From the NCBI GenBank assembly GCA_002722295.1, contig PBLF01000028.1, forward strand, positions 124,001 through 188,000: a DNA stretch of 64,000 nt, given 5' to 3'. The position numbers were made by a program, and so were the translations under genes. Shown here piece by piece: positions 1 through 7,055 of the stretch; within the stretch, counting starts at the first letter, position 1, and each line of letters opens with the position of its first letter. Origin of the DNA: Stappia sp. (lineage in GTDB: Bacteria; Pseudomonadota; Alphaproteobacteria; Rhizobiales; Stappiaceae). Below the pieces are notes generated by a model, which saw only the letters and a program-made list of their open reading frames with translations, ran no database searches and was not told the origin of the DNA.

Positions 1-2
1 TC

Positions 3-269
3 GATTGGCGTATCTGCCTACCGGTGGCGGGCACGGCTGCCTATGAAGGCCCGCTGGATATTCTGCACCTGGAGCCGGTGATGGTCGCCTCTGCCGTACA
101 TCTAGGGCCGCTCAGGACCCTGTTCACGCAAGGCTACGCGCCCCTGCTGCGTGCCATCGGCGACACGCGGCACCACCTGTCGGGCCAGAGCCGGGAAGTC
201 TACCACGACTGGCGCGGCGGCAAGGCCGGCTATAACCGCATCGAGATCCAGTTCGAATTGTCGCGCTGA
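3..269 (+). CDS. C-terminal part of a GyrI-like (effector-binding domain) protein, 5' end outside window
   Basis: The frame is open from the first bases of the window to a TGA at 267-269, so only the last 88 or so residues are present. The tail has the feel of the GyrI-like/effector-binding fold found alone or at the C-terminus of AraC and MerR regulators: a segment like VASAVHLGPLRTLF, then a helix, then SREVYHDW and a final strand IEIQFEL. These proteins bind small ligands. Whether a DNA-binding domain precedes it cannot be seen. A GTG at 24 is in frame but lies inside the domain and is not a credible start. The assignment rests on pattern only. Confidence 0.5.
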   Translation, partial: DWRICLPVAGTAAYEGPLDILHLEPVMVASAVHLGPLRTLFTQGYAPLLRAIGDTRHHLSGQSREVYHDWRGGKAGYNRIEIQFELSR

Positions 270-290
270 CGGGGTGCCCCGAACGAAAGA

Positions 291-316
291 CGCCCGGCCT
301 TGGGAAAGGCCGGGCG
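291..316. terminator. Hairpin between convergent genes
   Basis: A perfect 10-bp inverted repeat (CGCCCGGCCT and its complement) with a 6-base loop lies between the end of the GyrI-like gene and the end of the hsp20 gene. No run of T follows on either strand, so it may be a weak or Rho-assisted terminator. Confidence 0.5.
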
Positions 317-382
317 CGGGGCAGGCGTGTCTCTCGCCGAGGGGGGATAGCAAGGTCCCACCTGCCTGATCCTTCAGGATCT

Positions 383-829
383 TTAGTGGGTGCTGGCCTC
401 GATCTGCTTCTGGTCACCCGTGCCGATCTCGATCTTGCGAGGCTTCATGGCCTCCGGGATCTCGCGGGACAGGTCGATGTGGAGCAGGCCGTTCTCAAGG
501 CTTGCGCCCTTCACCTCGACAAAGTCGGCGAGCTGGAAGCGGCGCTCGAAGGCGCGCGCGGCGATGCCGCGATACAGTACCTCGCCCGTCTCGGTCTCGT
601 TGCCGCGCTCGCCCTTGACGGTAAGCGCGTGCTCCTTGGCCTCGATCGACAGGTCCTTCTCGCCGAACCCGGCCACCGCCATGGTGATGCGGTAGGTGTT
701 CTCGCCCGTTCGCTCGATGTTGTACGGCGGGTAGCTCGGCGTGTCCTGGGCCGAGTTGTCGAGCATGGAGAAGAGACGGTCGAAGCCGACGGTGGAACGA
801 TAGAGGGGGCTGAAATCAAGATGACGCAT
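383..829 (-). CDS. Small heat-shock protein, Hsp20/IbpA family
   Basis: The product (148 aa) is an ATP-independent cytoplasmic chaperone that holds unfolding proteins for the DnaK/ClpB machinery. The alpha-crystallin domain spans about residues 32-140, with the bacterial class A marks YPPYNIE near its start, YRITMAVAGF, the RGIAARAFER block, LADFVEV and the closing LENGLLHIDL-REIPEAMKPR. The start at 829 is set by a GAGAGGA ribosome site directly upstream; the open frame runs further but that part is not protein-like. The leader carries a ROSE-type thermometer and a heat-shock-like promoter. It is monocistronic. Confidence 0.93.
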   Translation of the reverse strand: MRHLDFSPLYRSTVGFDRLFSMLDNSAQDTPSYPPYNIERTGENTYRITMAVAGFGEKDLSIEAKEHALTVKGERGNETETGEVLYRGIAARAFERRFQLADFVEVKGASLENGLLHIDLSREIPEAMKPRKIEIGTGDQKQIEASTH

Positions 830-935
830 CGTTTTGTCCTCTCTTTGAGCAACAGGTGATGTCTGGCGGGCCGTCCTGGACCTGTTCTGCAGGCTGGCCG
901 CCACCATGGGCCGGCCGGATCGTCCGCCTTGTCGC
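830..935 (-). promoter_or_regulatory. Candidate ROSE-type RNA thermometer in hsp20 leader
   Basis: Just before the hsp20 start the minus strand reads TTGCTC, a short AAAGA loop, then GAGGA, the ribosome site. UU(G)CUC pairs with GAGGA leaving one bulged G, which is the hallmark of the 3' hairpin of ROSE elements that occlude the ribosome site of rhizobial small heat-shock genes at low temperature. A second inverted repeat, AACAGGT/ACCTGTT, lies upstream and could form the preceding stem. Known for the family: melting on heat shock frees the site. The 5' limit is a guess. Confidence 0.65.
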
Positions 936-961
936 GGACCCGTCATTGGCGTCCGCTGCCC

Positions 962-993
962 AAGAAGTGGTGAGCCCCGGGGGGGCTTTCAAG
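962..993 (-). promoter_or_regulatory. Possible RpoH (sigma-32) promoter of hsp20
   Basis: The minus strand has CTTGAAA at 993-987, a GC-rich spacer, and a CACTTCT-like -10 near 969-963. CTTGAAA matches the sigma-32 -35 element. The -10 match is weak. The implied leader of roughly 120 nt would contain the whole ROSE-like element. Confidence 0.35.
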
Positions 994-1156
994 ACCCTCG
1001 CAAACCGCTCGAAACGGTGTCCGCCGGGCGGCACGCGGGGAGAGGGGCCGGCGGATGAACGCAGGCTGAACGGTCCTTTCCGGAGAAGTTCAGCCGCTGC
1101 TTGTCATTGTCCTTCCATCGAGCGGCGCACCGACGCCGGAAACGGGAGACAAGACC

Positions 1157-1585
1157 ATGATGAAGACCAAGACCTTCTTCGCCGCCGTCCTGATCGGCGC
1201 CACCCTGTCCGCTCCTGCCGCCCAGGCGCTTGATTCGCGCGTCGGCCAGGCCGGCCGGGCCGCCACCCCTGCAGCCACCACCACGGCGACCGCCGACGTG
1301 CAGCTGGTCGGCGGGCGGCACTGGCGGGGCGGCCGCCACTGGGGTGGCCATCGCTACGAGCGGCTGCGTCCGCGCCAGATCAAGCGCCGGCTCGCCCGTC
1401 ACGGCTTCCGCCACATGCGCGGCATGAGGATGCGCGGTGACGTCTATGTCCTGCAGGCGCGGGGTCCGCGCGGCGTCAAGCAGCGCCTTGTGGTCGACGC
1501 CTATTCGGGCCGCGTCGTCGGGCGCACCGTCATTGGCGGGCGCTGGGGTGGGCGCTGGGGCCATGGTCCGCGCCGCTGGCACTGA
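1157..1585 (+). CDS. Secreted Gly/His/Arg-rich protein with PepSY-like C-terminus
   Basis: A 142-residue protein with a clear Sec signal (basic start, hydrophobic stretch, ALA-type cleavage site near residue 24). The middle is rich in Gly, His, Trp and Arg (GGRHWRGGRHWGG). The C-terminal third, with GDVYVLQARG and VVDAYSGRVVG, resembles a PepSY-like beta hairpin, a fold of periplasmic proteins. A GGGAGA ribosome site precedes the start; the second ATG at 1160 is an equal alternative. Function unknown; exported. Metal binding by the His/Gly stretch is speculation. Confidence 0.75.
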   Translation: MMKTKTFFAAVLIGATLSAPAAQALDSRVGQAGRAATPAATTTATADVQLVGGRHWRGGRHWGGHRYERLRPRQIKRRLARHGFRHMRGMRMRGDVYVLQARGPRGVKQRLVVDAYSGRVVGRTVIGGRWGGRWGHGPRRWH

Positions 1586-1739
1586 CCGTTCGGGACCGAA
1601 CAGGCGGGACCGAGTTGGAGGGCGTGCGCCGGAGTTGAGCCGGCGGCGCCCTTCCGCTATGAGAAACAGGTGGTCCCGCGCGCAGTCAGGCTCCCAGGAG
1701 CGGCGCGGCGGGCTTGCCGTTTTTCAAGGGATCCCGGTG

Positions 1740-2729
1740 GTGCGCAGCGAACTCCTCGACGTTCCCGGAAACCCCGTCCCCGACGGCGCCGTGTGCGAGG
1801 TCATCGAGACCCGGGACCGGGTCCGCCTCCGGACGGCGCGCTGGATGCCCGAGCCGGGACGACTGCGGGGCACGGTCACCCTGTTGCAGGGCCGGGCGGA
1901 GTTCATCGAGAAATACTTCGAGACGATTTCCGACCTGCGGGCGCGCGGTTTCGCCGTCGTGACCTTCGACTGGAGGGGGCAGGGCGGTTCCCAGCGCCTG
2001 ACGCGCAATTCCCGGCGCGGACACGTGAGCGACATGTCGCGCTTCGTCACCGACCTCGAAACGGTTCTGGACAAGGTCACCCTCGCTTCCATGCCCGGGC
2101 CCCACTATGCACTGGCCCATTCGACGGGCGGCCTGGTGCTGTTGCTGGGCGGTGCAAGACTGCGCACCCGGTTCGAGCGGGCCGTGGTGACGTCGCCGCT
2201 GATCGGTCTCGGCCCCGTGGGGCTCAGCCAGCCGGTGGTCTGCCGGCTGTCGAACCTATTGGCCCGCATCGGGTTTTCACGCGCCTTCGTGCCCGGCGGC
2301 CGCGGCCGGCTGCGCTTCTCCTTCGAGGGCAATCCCCTTACCTCGGACGAACGGCGTTTCCGCCGCAGCGACGCGATCGTGACCGAGGCGCCCGATCTCG
2401 AGATCGGGGCGCCCACCATCGGCTGGCTGGCCGCGGCCTGTCGTGCCATGAACAAGGTTCTGGGGCGTGATTTCGGACCGGCCTACCGCCTGCCGACGCT
2501 GGTGATCGCGGCGGGGCAGGACCGGATCGTCTCGCCCCGGGCGGCGGAGAGATTCGTGCGTCAGACCCGCGTCACGAGTTTCTTGGAAATCGCGGGAGCG
2601 CGGCACGAGTTGCTGATGGAGGACGATCTCTATCGGGACCAGACGCTTGCCGCCTTCGACGCCTTCGTCGACGACAGCGAGCCGGTGGCGACGCCCGTGC
2701 GCATGGCAGCGGGGGAAGAGATTTCCTGA
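1740..2729 (+). CDS. Alpha/beta hydrolase, serine aminopeptidase S33 / lysophospholipase-like
   Basis: The product (329 aa) belongs to the alpha/beta-hydrolase family annotated as lysophospholipase L2 or monoglyceride lipase (PldB-like). The nucleophile elbow HSTGG puts the serine at about residue 128; Asp261 (AAGQDRIV) and His289 (GARHELL) complete the triad. VTLLQGRAEFIEKYFETI and FDWRGQGGSQR are typical of the family. The frame is open from 1437, but homologous sequence begins at RSELLDVPGNP, so I chose the GTG at 1740, preceded by AAGGGA. The substrate is unknown. It converges on hisN with a 19-base gap. Confidence 0.85.
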   Translation: MRSELLDVPGNPVPDGAVCEVIETRDRVRLRTARWMPEPGRLRGTVTLLQGRAEFIEKYFETISDLRARGFAVVTFDWRGQGGSQRLTRNSRRGHVSDMSRFVTDLETVLDKVTLASMPGPHYALAHSTGGLVLLLGGARLRTRFERAVVTSPLIGLGPVGLSQPVVCRLSNLLARIGFSRAFVPGGRGRLRFSFEGNPLTSDERRFRRSDAIVTEAPDLEIGAPTIGWLAAACRAMNKVLGRDFGPAYRLPTLVIAAGQDRIVSPRAAERFVRQTRVTSFLEIAGARHELLMEDDLYRDQTLAAFDAFVDDSEPVATPVRMAAGEEIS

Positions 2730-2748
2730 CGCTTCTCGTACGCGCGCC

Positions 2749-3543
2749 TCAGCCGGAGACGCCGGCGAGGCGCGTCAGCATCTCCTCATGCAGGCGCGGG
2801 TCGCCGGAGGCGATGATGTGGCCGCCGTCGGCCGGCGAGCCGCCCGTCCAGGTGGTGATGATGCCGCCGGCACCCTCGACGATCGGGGCGAGGGCAACGA
2901 TGTCGTAGGGCTGAAGGCCGGTCTCGATGACGAGATCCGCCTGGCCGGCCGCGACCATGGCATAGCCGTAGCAGTCGGTGCCGAAGCGCGCCGTGCGCAC
3001 GCGGCCCTCGATCTCCTCATACGCCTCGCGCTGCGCTCCGGTGAAGAGACCGGGGTGGGTGGTGCAGAAGATCGCATCCTCGAGGCGTTCGCAGGGGCGC
3101 GTCCTGAGCGGGATTGCCGCGCCGTCGCGGTGGCGCCACCAGGCCTTCTCGCGGTCACCATAGAAGCGCTCGCCAACGTGGGGCTGGTCCATCACGCCGA
3201 AGACGGGAACGCCTTGGTGCTTGAGGCCGATGAGCGTGCCCCAGGTCGGCAGGCCGCAGATGAAGGCGCGCGTCCCGTCGATGGGATCGAGAACCCAGAC
3301 GTCGTCGGCGTCGAGGCGGACATTGCCGTGCTCCTCGCCGAGAATTCCATGGTCTGGATAGGTCGTTTCGATCAGCGCGCGAATGGCCGTTTCGGCGGCG
3401 CGATCGGCGACCGTGACCGGATCGAAGCCCTCGCTCAGCTTGTTGTCGATTGCCGCGATGCGGCGGAAGTGGGGGGCGATCGCCGCTCCCGAGGCTTCGG
3501 CCAGACGATCGGCAAAGGCGACAAGTTCGGCTGTCGACGGCAT
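2749..3543 (-). CDS. hisN: Histidinol-phosphatase, inositol monophosphatase family (HisN)
   Basis: The product (264 aa) should remove phosphate from L-histidinol phosphate in histidine synthesis, as HisN-type enzymes do in bacteria without a HisB phosphatase. It has the Mg-dependent monophosphatase marks: the acidic pair at 70-71 (GEEHG), the DPIDGT motif at 86-91, and the distal YDIVAL with Asp214. RAFICGLPTWGTLIGL after the motif fits the HisN branch rather than SuhB, which is present separately at 63034. The gene stands alone. A related activity on inositol or nucleotide phosphates cannot be excluded. Confidence 0.85.
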   Translation of the reverse strand: MPSTAELVAFADRLAEASGAAIAPHFRRIAAIDNKLSEGFDPVTVADRAAETAIRALIETTYPDHGILGEEHGNVRLDADDVWVLDPIDGTRAFICGLPTWGTLIGLKHQGVPVFGVMDQPHVGERFYGDREKAWWRHRDGAAIPLRTRPCERLEDAIFCTTHPGLFTGAQREAYEEIEGRVRTARFGTDCYGYAMVAAGQADLVIETGLQPYDIVALAPIVEGAGGIITTWTGGSPADGGHIIASGDPRLHEEMLTRLAGVSG

Positions 3544-3766
3544 GGCTTTCCATCCTCCAGTTCTCGGTTCGCGCCCGGTGGCGCGACGCGGCAGGCGTCC
3601 CGTTCTTCGTATCGAGGTTCAGCGCGTGGGTGTAGGACGGGATGACGACGCTGTCGACCGCTAACAGCCAGCGGTTTGTTTAAACCGATTTGATTAGTCA
3701 ATCCGTTGAGATCAAAACCGTTTTCCAGAAAGCGTTGAGCCGGCTGCTGAAAACCAGCGTTTTCGC

Positions 3767-3795
3767 CTTGACTTTTGTGCGTCGCGATGTGATTT
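3767..3795 (+). promoter_or_regulatory. Promoter candidate for the 3.8-kb short RNA
   Basis: CTTGAC at 3767-3772 is an exact match to the alphaproteobacterial -35 element (CTTGAC-N17-CTATAT). After 17 bases comes TGATTT, a weak -10. Transcription would begin near 3802, at the first hairpin of the RNA. Confidence 0.45.
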
Positions 3796-3801
3796 TGTTG
3801 C

Positions 3802-3891
3802 AGTGCGATATGACTTGTTCATATCGCGCCGCCCTCCTTGGGCGTTTCCTCCCTAGACTCGGGCCGCCTCGTCAGAGAGCGGCCCTTTTTT
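3802..3891 (+). ncRNA. mmgR: Short RNA resembling MmgR / suhB RNA (alpha-r8 family)
   Basis: The RNA of about 90 nt lies in a 437-base gap with no protein frame of its own. It has three parts: a perfect 9-bp hairpin at 3805-3827, a 5-bp hairpin at 3830-3844 with a UCCUU loop, and a single-stranded UUUCCUCCCU at 3845-3854 followed by a strong intrinsic terminator (stem 3861-3885, six T at 3886-3891). From memory, the decamer UUUCCUCCCU between the second hairpin and the terminator is the conserved mark of the MmgR/suhB RNA family of alphaproteobacteria, linked in Sinorhizobium to polyhydroxybutyrate control. The tract could pair with ribosome sites. Family assignment needs a covariance-model search. 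Confidence 0.7.
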
Positions 3892-3980
3892 CTGCCGCGC
3901 TCCCGACACCCGAAAACGCACTCGATGGATCCGGAAATCCGTTTCCCGGCAGCTACTTGCGTGGTTTTCGAATGACGGGA

Positions 3981-4871
3981 TTACTCGGCCGCGAGCGCGT
4001 CCGGGTAGAATTCCTGGTTGGGAATGGCCACCAGCGCATCTGCGAAACGGATGAGGTCCTGTACCAGGTTCTCGAACCCGGGACCGCGCAGCGTCAGGCC
4101 CTCGTCCATGTAGAGACCGCGATTGATCTCGATCTGGAGCGCATGCAGCCCCTTCAGCGGACGGCCGTAGTGTTCCGTGATGAAGCCGCCCGCGTAGGGC
4201 TTGTTGCGGCTGACGCGATAGCCAAGCCCGGTGAGGATCTCGGCCGCCGCATCGATCAGGCCGACGGCGCAGCTCGTGCCGTAACGGTCGCCCAGGATGA
4301 AGTCCGGCCGCTGGCCGGTGTCCGCGCCGCGCACCGCCGAGGGCATCGAGTGGCAGTCGATCAGCACCGCGTATCCGAAGGCCACGTGAGTTTGCGCCAG
4401 AAGCCGGCGCAGGGTCTGGTGGTAGGGCTTGTAGAGCGTTTCGATGCGCTCGAGCGCCTCGCTCACCGGGATCCGGGTGCGGTAGATCTCCTGATGCTCG
4501 CCGACGATGCGGGCGATCGTGCCGAGCCCGCCCGCGACGCGAAGCGAGCGGATGTTGGCGTAGGAGGGCAGCCGGTCCTCGTACATCTTGGGATCGAGTT
4601 CGTAGGGTTCCCGGTTCACGTCGAGATAGGCGCGCGGAAAGCGGGCGCGCAGGAGTGGCGCGCCCAGGCGCATCACCGGTTCGAAAAGTTCATCGACGAA
4701 AGCGTCCTCCGAGCGGCGGATCGCGTTGCTGTCGAGCCGGGAGGCATCGAGGAAGGAGAGCGGGTAGTGCCTGCCCGAGTGGGGGGAGTTGAAGACGAAG
4801 GGGACGCGCTGCTCGGCGGGCTGCAGGATCTCGAAGGGCTCGACGTCCGCAAATCCGCTGACCACCTGCAT
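3981..4871 (-). CDS. N-formylglutamate amidohydrolase
   Basis: The 296-residue cytoplasmic enzyme hydrolyses N-formyl-L-glutamate to formate and glutamate, the last step of one histidine-degradation route. Family marks are VFNSPHSGRHYP near residue 26, RFPRAYLDVNREPYELDP, LIDCHSMPS in the middle and QIEINRGLYMDE near the end; the SPHSG, DCHS and E/N positions belong to the metal site. No other hut gene is nearby, so a role in general N-formyl-amino-acid turnover is also possible. It is divergent from cpdR, an arrangement I recall from other Rhizobiales. Confidence 0.85.
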   Translation of the reverse strand: MQVVSGFADVEPFEILQPAEQRVPFVFNSPHSGRHYPLSFLDASRLDSNAIRRSEDAFVDELFEPVMRLGAPLLRARFPRAYLDVNREPYELDPKMYEDRLPSYANIRSLRVAGGLGTIARIVGEHQEIYRTRIPVSEALERIETLYKPYHQTLRRLLAQTHVAFGYAVLIDCHSMPSAVRGADTGQRPDFILGDRYGTSCAVGLIDAAAEILTGLGYRVSRNKPYAGGFITEHYGRPLKGLHALQIEINRGLYMDEGLTLRGPGFENLVQDLIRFADALVAIPNQEFYPDALAAE

Positions 4872-5235
4872 GTCCGAAATTCCTCATCGACGTCCGGCGC
4901 CGTCCGTGTTCAAGATGCTGTCAATGCGGAACGACCTGACTATTTGCCCCGGAATCGGGGCCGATGTCCACAAGCCGGGCCTGCAAAGGGGACGGACGGG
5001 GCCTCCGCGTCGGGTTTCACTGGATGTTTACCGGCTCACCGCCTTATAAGCGGGGCTCGGGATTGTGCCAAAACGGGAATGGCGGAACGGCCCGCCCGAG
5101 CGCCCCGGGCGCGGGCAAAATCCTCCGGTCGCACGCCGAGGCACACGGAACGCGATCGGATCGGACACGGGTGACGGGCAGGCGCCGCCCCCCGTGTTGA
5201 CGCACATGCGGCGCTGCTGAGCACGGACGGAACAC
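4872..5235. other. 364-base divergent intergenic region
   Basis: It separates the amidohydrolase gene (minus) from cpdR (plus). I find no RNA gene and no convincing small frame. A TTGACG at about 5203 lacks a clear -10 at normal spacing. Any CtrA or other regulatory input to cpdR is not recognisable by eye. Confidence 0.4.
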
Positions 5236-5595
5236 ATGGCACGAATCCTACTTGCGGAAGACGACAACGACATGCGTCGCTTCCTGGCGAAGGCCTTGCA
5301 GAAGGCCGGCTACGACGTCGTTTCCTTCGACAATGGCAAGAGTGCCTATGAGCGACTGCGCGAGGAGCCCTTCTCCCTCTTGCTGACGGACATCGTCATG
5401 CCGGAGATGGACGGCATCGAGCTTGCCCGGCGGGCGACTCAGCTCGACCCGGACCTCAAGGTCATGTTCATTACCGGGTTTGCGGCGGTGGCCCTGAACC
5501 CGGACAGCCAGGCCCCGAAGGACGCCAAGGTCCTGTCGAAGCCGTTTCACCTCAAGGATCTGGTCTCCGAAGTCGAGCGGATGCTCGTCGCCTGA
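5236..5595 (+). CDS. cpdR: Response regulator CpdR, ClpXP adaptor primer
   Basis: A stand-alone receiver domain of 119 aa. Visible marks are Asp9/Asp10, the phosphorylation site Asp52 in LLTDIVMPEMDG, Thr80 in MFITGFAA and Lys102 in VLSKPFHL. MARILLAEDDNDMRRFL and MFITGFAAVALN are near-signature sequences of CpdR. Established role: unphosphorylated CpdR binds ClpX and primes degradation of cell-cycle proteins; with RcdA and PopA it promotes CtrA destruction. RcdA is encoded in this same window (45021-45563). The start is set by GGACGGAA upstream. It appears monocistronic. Confidence 0.93.
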   Translation: MARILLAEDDNDMRRFLAKALQKAGYDVVSFDNGKSAYERLREEPFSLLLTDIVMPEMDGIELARRATQLDPDLKVMFITGFAAVALNPDSQAPKDAKVLSKPFHLKDLVSEVERMLVA

Positions 5596-5685
5596 CGCCG
5601 GCCCGCGCCGCCTGCCGCGACGCAGGCGGGGTTTCCACTGTCCGCACCCCGGGGCGGTGGATGGCAAAATTGTTTGCGGCAGGGG

Positions 5686-5714
5686 CTTGCACCGCCAAAT
5701 CAATCCCGCTATAT
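5686..5714 (+). promoter_or_regulatory. Promoter of tRNA-Val
   Basis: CTTGCA at 5686-5691, 17 bases, then CTATAT at 5709-5714 is almost the exact alphaproteobacterial housekeeping promoter (CTTGAC-N17-CTATAT). Transcription would start near 5721, about 90 bases before the mature tRNA. Confidence 0.6.
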
Positions 5715-5809
5715 CGCTTGCCACCGCCGCCGGGCAGCCGGCGACTTTCCGAATTCCTTCGCTTCCTCATGGGACTTCCAGACGGACGCGATGCCGATTT
5801 ATCGGGTTC

Positions 5810-5884
<75 letters not shown>

Positions 5885-6111
5885 TTTTTCCGCCATCCCC
5901 CGGTCCTCGTGGCCAGATGGCGGTCCGGCCGGACCGCTGGTCGGGATCGTGTTGCGCCGCGCTTGGTCAGTCACAGCGCGCGCCGGTCCCAACGGCAATC
6001 CGGCCGATACCGGTCTCACGGCCTTCGGGCAATGTCCGGTAAACAAGCTGCGCCCCGGCGCGACATGGACTGACGGGCCGCCGCCCGGTACCGTCAACGG
6101 AGACTGGAACG

Positions 6112-6237
6112 ATGAAGATCAAGAACTCGCTCAAGGCGCTGATGGGCCGTCATCGCGACAACCGCATGGTCCGCCGCAAGGGTCGCGTCTACATCATCAA
6201 CAAGAAGGCCCCGCGCTTCAAGGCCCGCCAGGGCTGA
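6112..6237 (+). CDS. rpmJ: 50S ribosomal protein L36, zinc-free type
   Basis: A 41-residue basic protein beginning [16 protein letters not shown] and ending [11 protein letters not shown]. This is the longer L36 form (YkgO type) that lacks the zinc-binding cysteines; no Cys or zinc ribbon is present. It sits on the 50S subunit near the peptidyl-transferase region. A GGAGA ribosome site lies 7 bases before the ATG and a hairpin follows the stop. It is not in a ribosomal operon but stands alone after tRNA-Val. Confidence 0.93.
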   Translation: MKIKNSLKALMGRHRDNRMVRRKGRVYIINKKAPRFKARQG

Positions 6238-6242
6238 AGGCT

Positions 6243-6261
6243 GGCCGTCCTCGCGACGGCC
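6243..6261 (+). terminator. Hairpin after rpmJ
   Basis: GGCCGTC, a 5-base loop and GACGGCC form a 7-bp stem six bases after the rpmJ stop codon. Only GTT follows, so the T-tract is poor. Confidence 0.45.
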
Positions 6262-6290
6262 GTTGCGCAGGCGCATTCTCCGAAAAGTCA

Positions 6291-6318
6291 TTGACGACCG
6301 CGTAGGGCAATCCATATT
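6291..6318 (+). promoter_or_regulatory. Promoter candidate placed for a leaderless TPR-gene mRNA
   Basis: TTGACG at 6291-6296 and CATATT at 6313-6318 have a 16-base spacer. Transcription would start within a base or two of the ATG at 6325. No Shine-Dalgarno sequence precedes that ATG. Confidence 0.45.
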
Positions 6319-6324
6319 GCCGTT

Positions 6325-6993
6325 ATGCGGTCGTTTTTCGTGTTTGCCCTCACCTGTTCCCTGTCCGCCTCCGCGCTTGCGCAGGAGGGCGGTCGCGGTG
6401 TGCTGCCGCCGGAGGCAACTCCGCCGTCGATGGATGACCTCGACGCGCCGACCACCGAGGTCGAGCCGCCCGGCGGGCCGGCCCCGGCGATCACCCCGCA
6501 GGACGGGGACAGTGCCTCCGATCTCGACCGTCTCTTTCAGGAGCTTGCCGACGCTCCGGACGCCAGGAGCGCGATTCCGGTCGTCGCACGCATCCAGCGT
6601 ATCTGGATGACCTCAGGCAGCGCGACGGTCGATCTCCTGATGCGTCGTTCCGCGCTCGCCATCAAGGGCCAGCAGCTTGGCCTCGCGCTCGATCTGGCCG
6701 ACATGGTGGTGCGTTTCGCGCCCGACTATGCGGAGGGCTACAACCGCCGCGCCACGATCCATTATCTCAACGGCGACTTCGGCGCGGCGATCAAGGACAT
6801 CGAGCGCGTGCTGGCGCTCGAGCCGCGTCACTGGGGCGCCATGTCGGGGCTGGGCATCATCCTGCGCAGGCTGGACAGGGAGGACGAGGCGCTCGTGACC
6901 TTCCAGGAGGTGCTCAGGCTCAATCCTCACGCGCAGAATGCGCGCAAGGCCGTCGAGGCGCTCGACAAGAAGGCCGAGGGGCAGGGCATCTAG
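6325..6993 (+). CDS. Exported TPR-repeat protein
   Basis: A 222-residue protein with a signal peptide (MRSFFVFALTCSLSASALAQ, cleavage after ALA near 19), a Pro/Glu-rich linker to about residue 65, then a helical domain with about three tetratricopeptide repeats, best seen at LDLADMVVRFAPDYAEGYNR and the following NGDFGAAIKDIERVLALEP and DEALVTFQEVLRLNP segments. TPR domains bind partner proteins; here in the periplasm. Partner unknown. The promoter lies so close that the message may be leaderless. The neighbouring hydrolase starts 62 bases on and may be co-transcribed. Confidence 0.8.
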   Translation: MRSFFVFALTCSLSASALAQEGGRGVLPPEATPPSMDDLDAPTTEVEPPGGPAPAITPQDGDSASDLDRLFQELADAPDARSAIPVVARIQRIWMTSGSATVDLLMRRSALAIKGQQLGLALDLADMVVRFAPDYAEGYNRRATIHYLNGDFGAAIKDIERVLALEPRHWGAMSGLGIILRRLDREDEALVTFQEVLRLNPHAQNARKAVEALDKKAEGQGI

Positions 6994-7055
6994 CCGGGCC
7001 TCCCGGTCGTATATCCGGATGACGCCCTTCCCGGTTTTCACGGATTCAATCGGAC

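Noticed and set aside
3668..3685. GGTTT-GTTT-AAACC small palindrome near 3670
   Set aside because: A short AT-rich inverted repeat just behind hisN; no partner site or known operator pattern, so left without a call.
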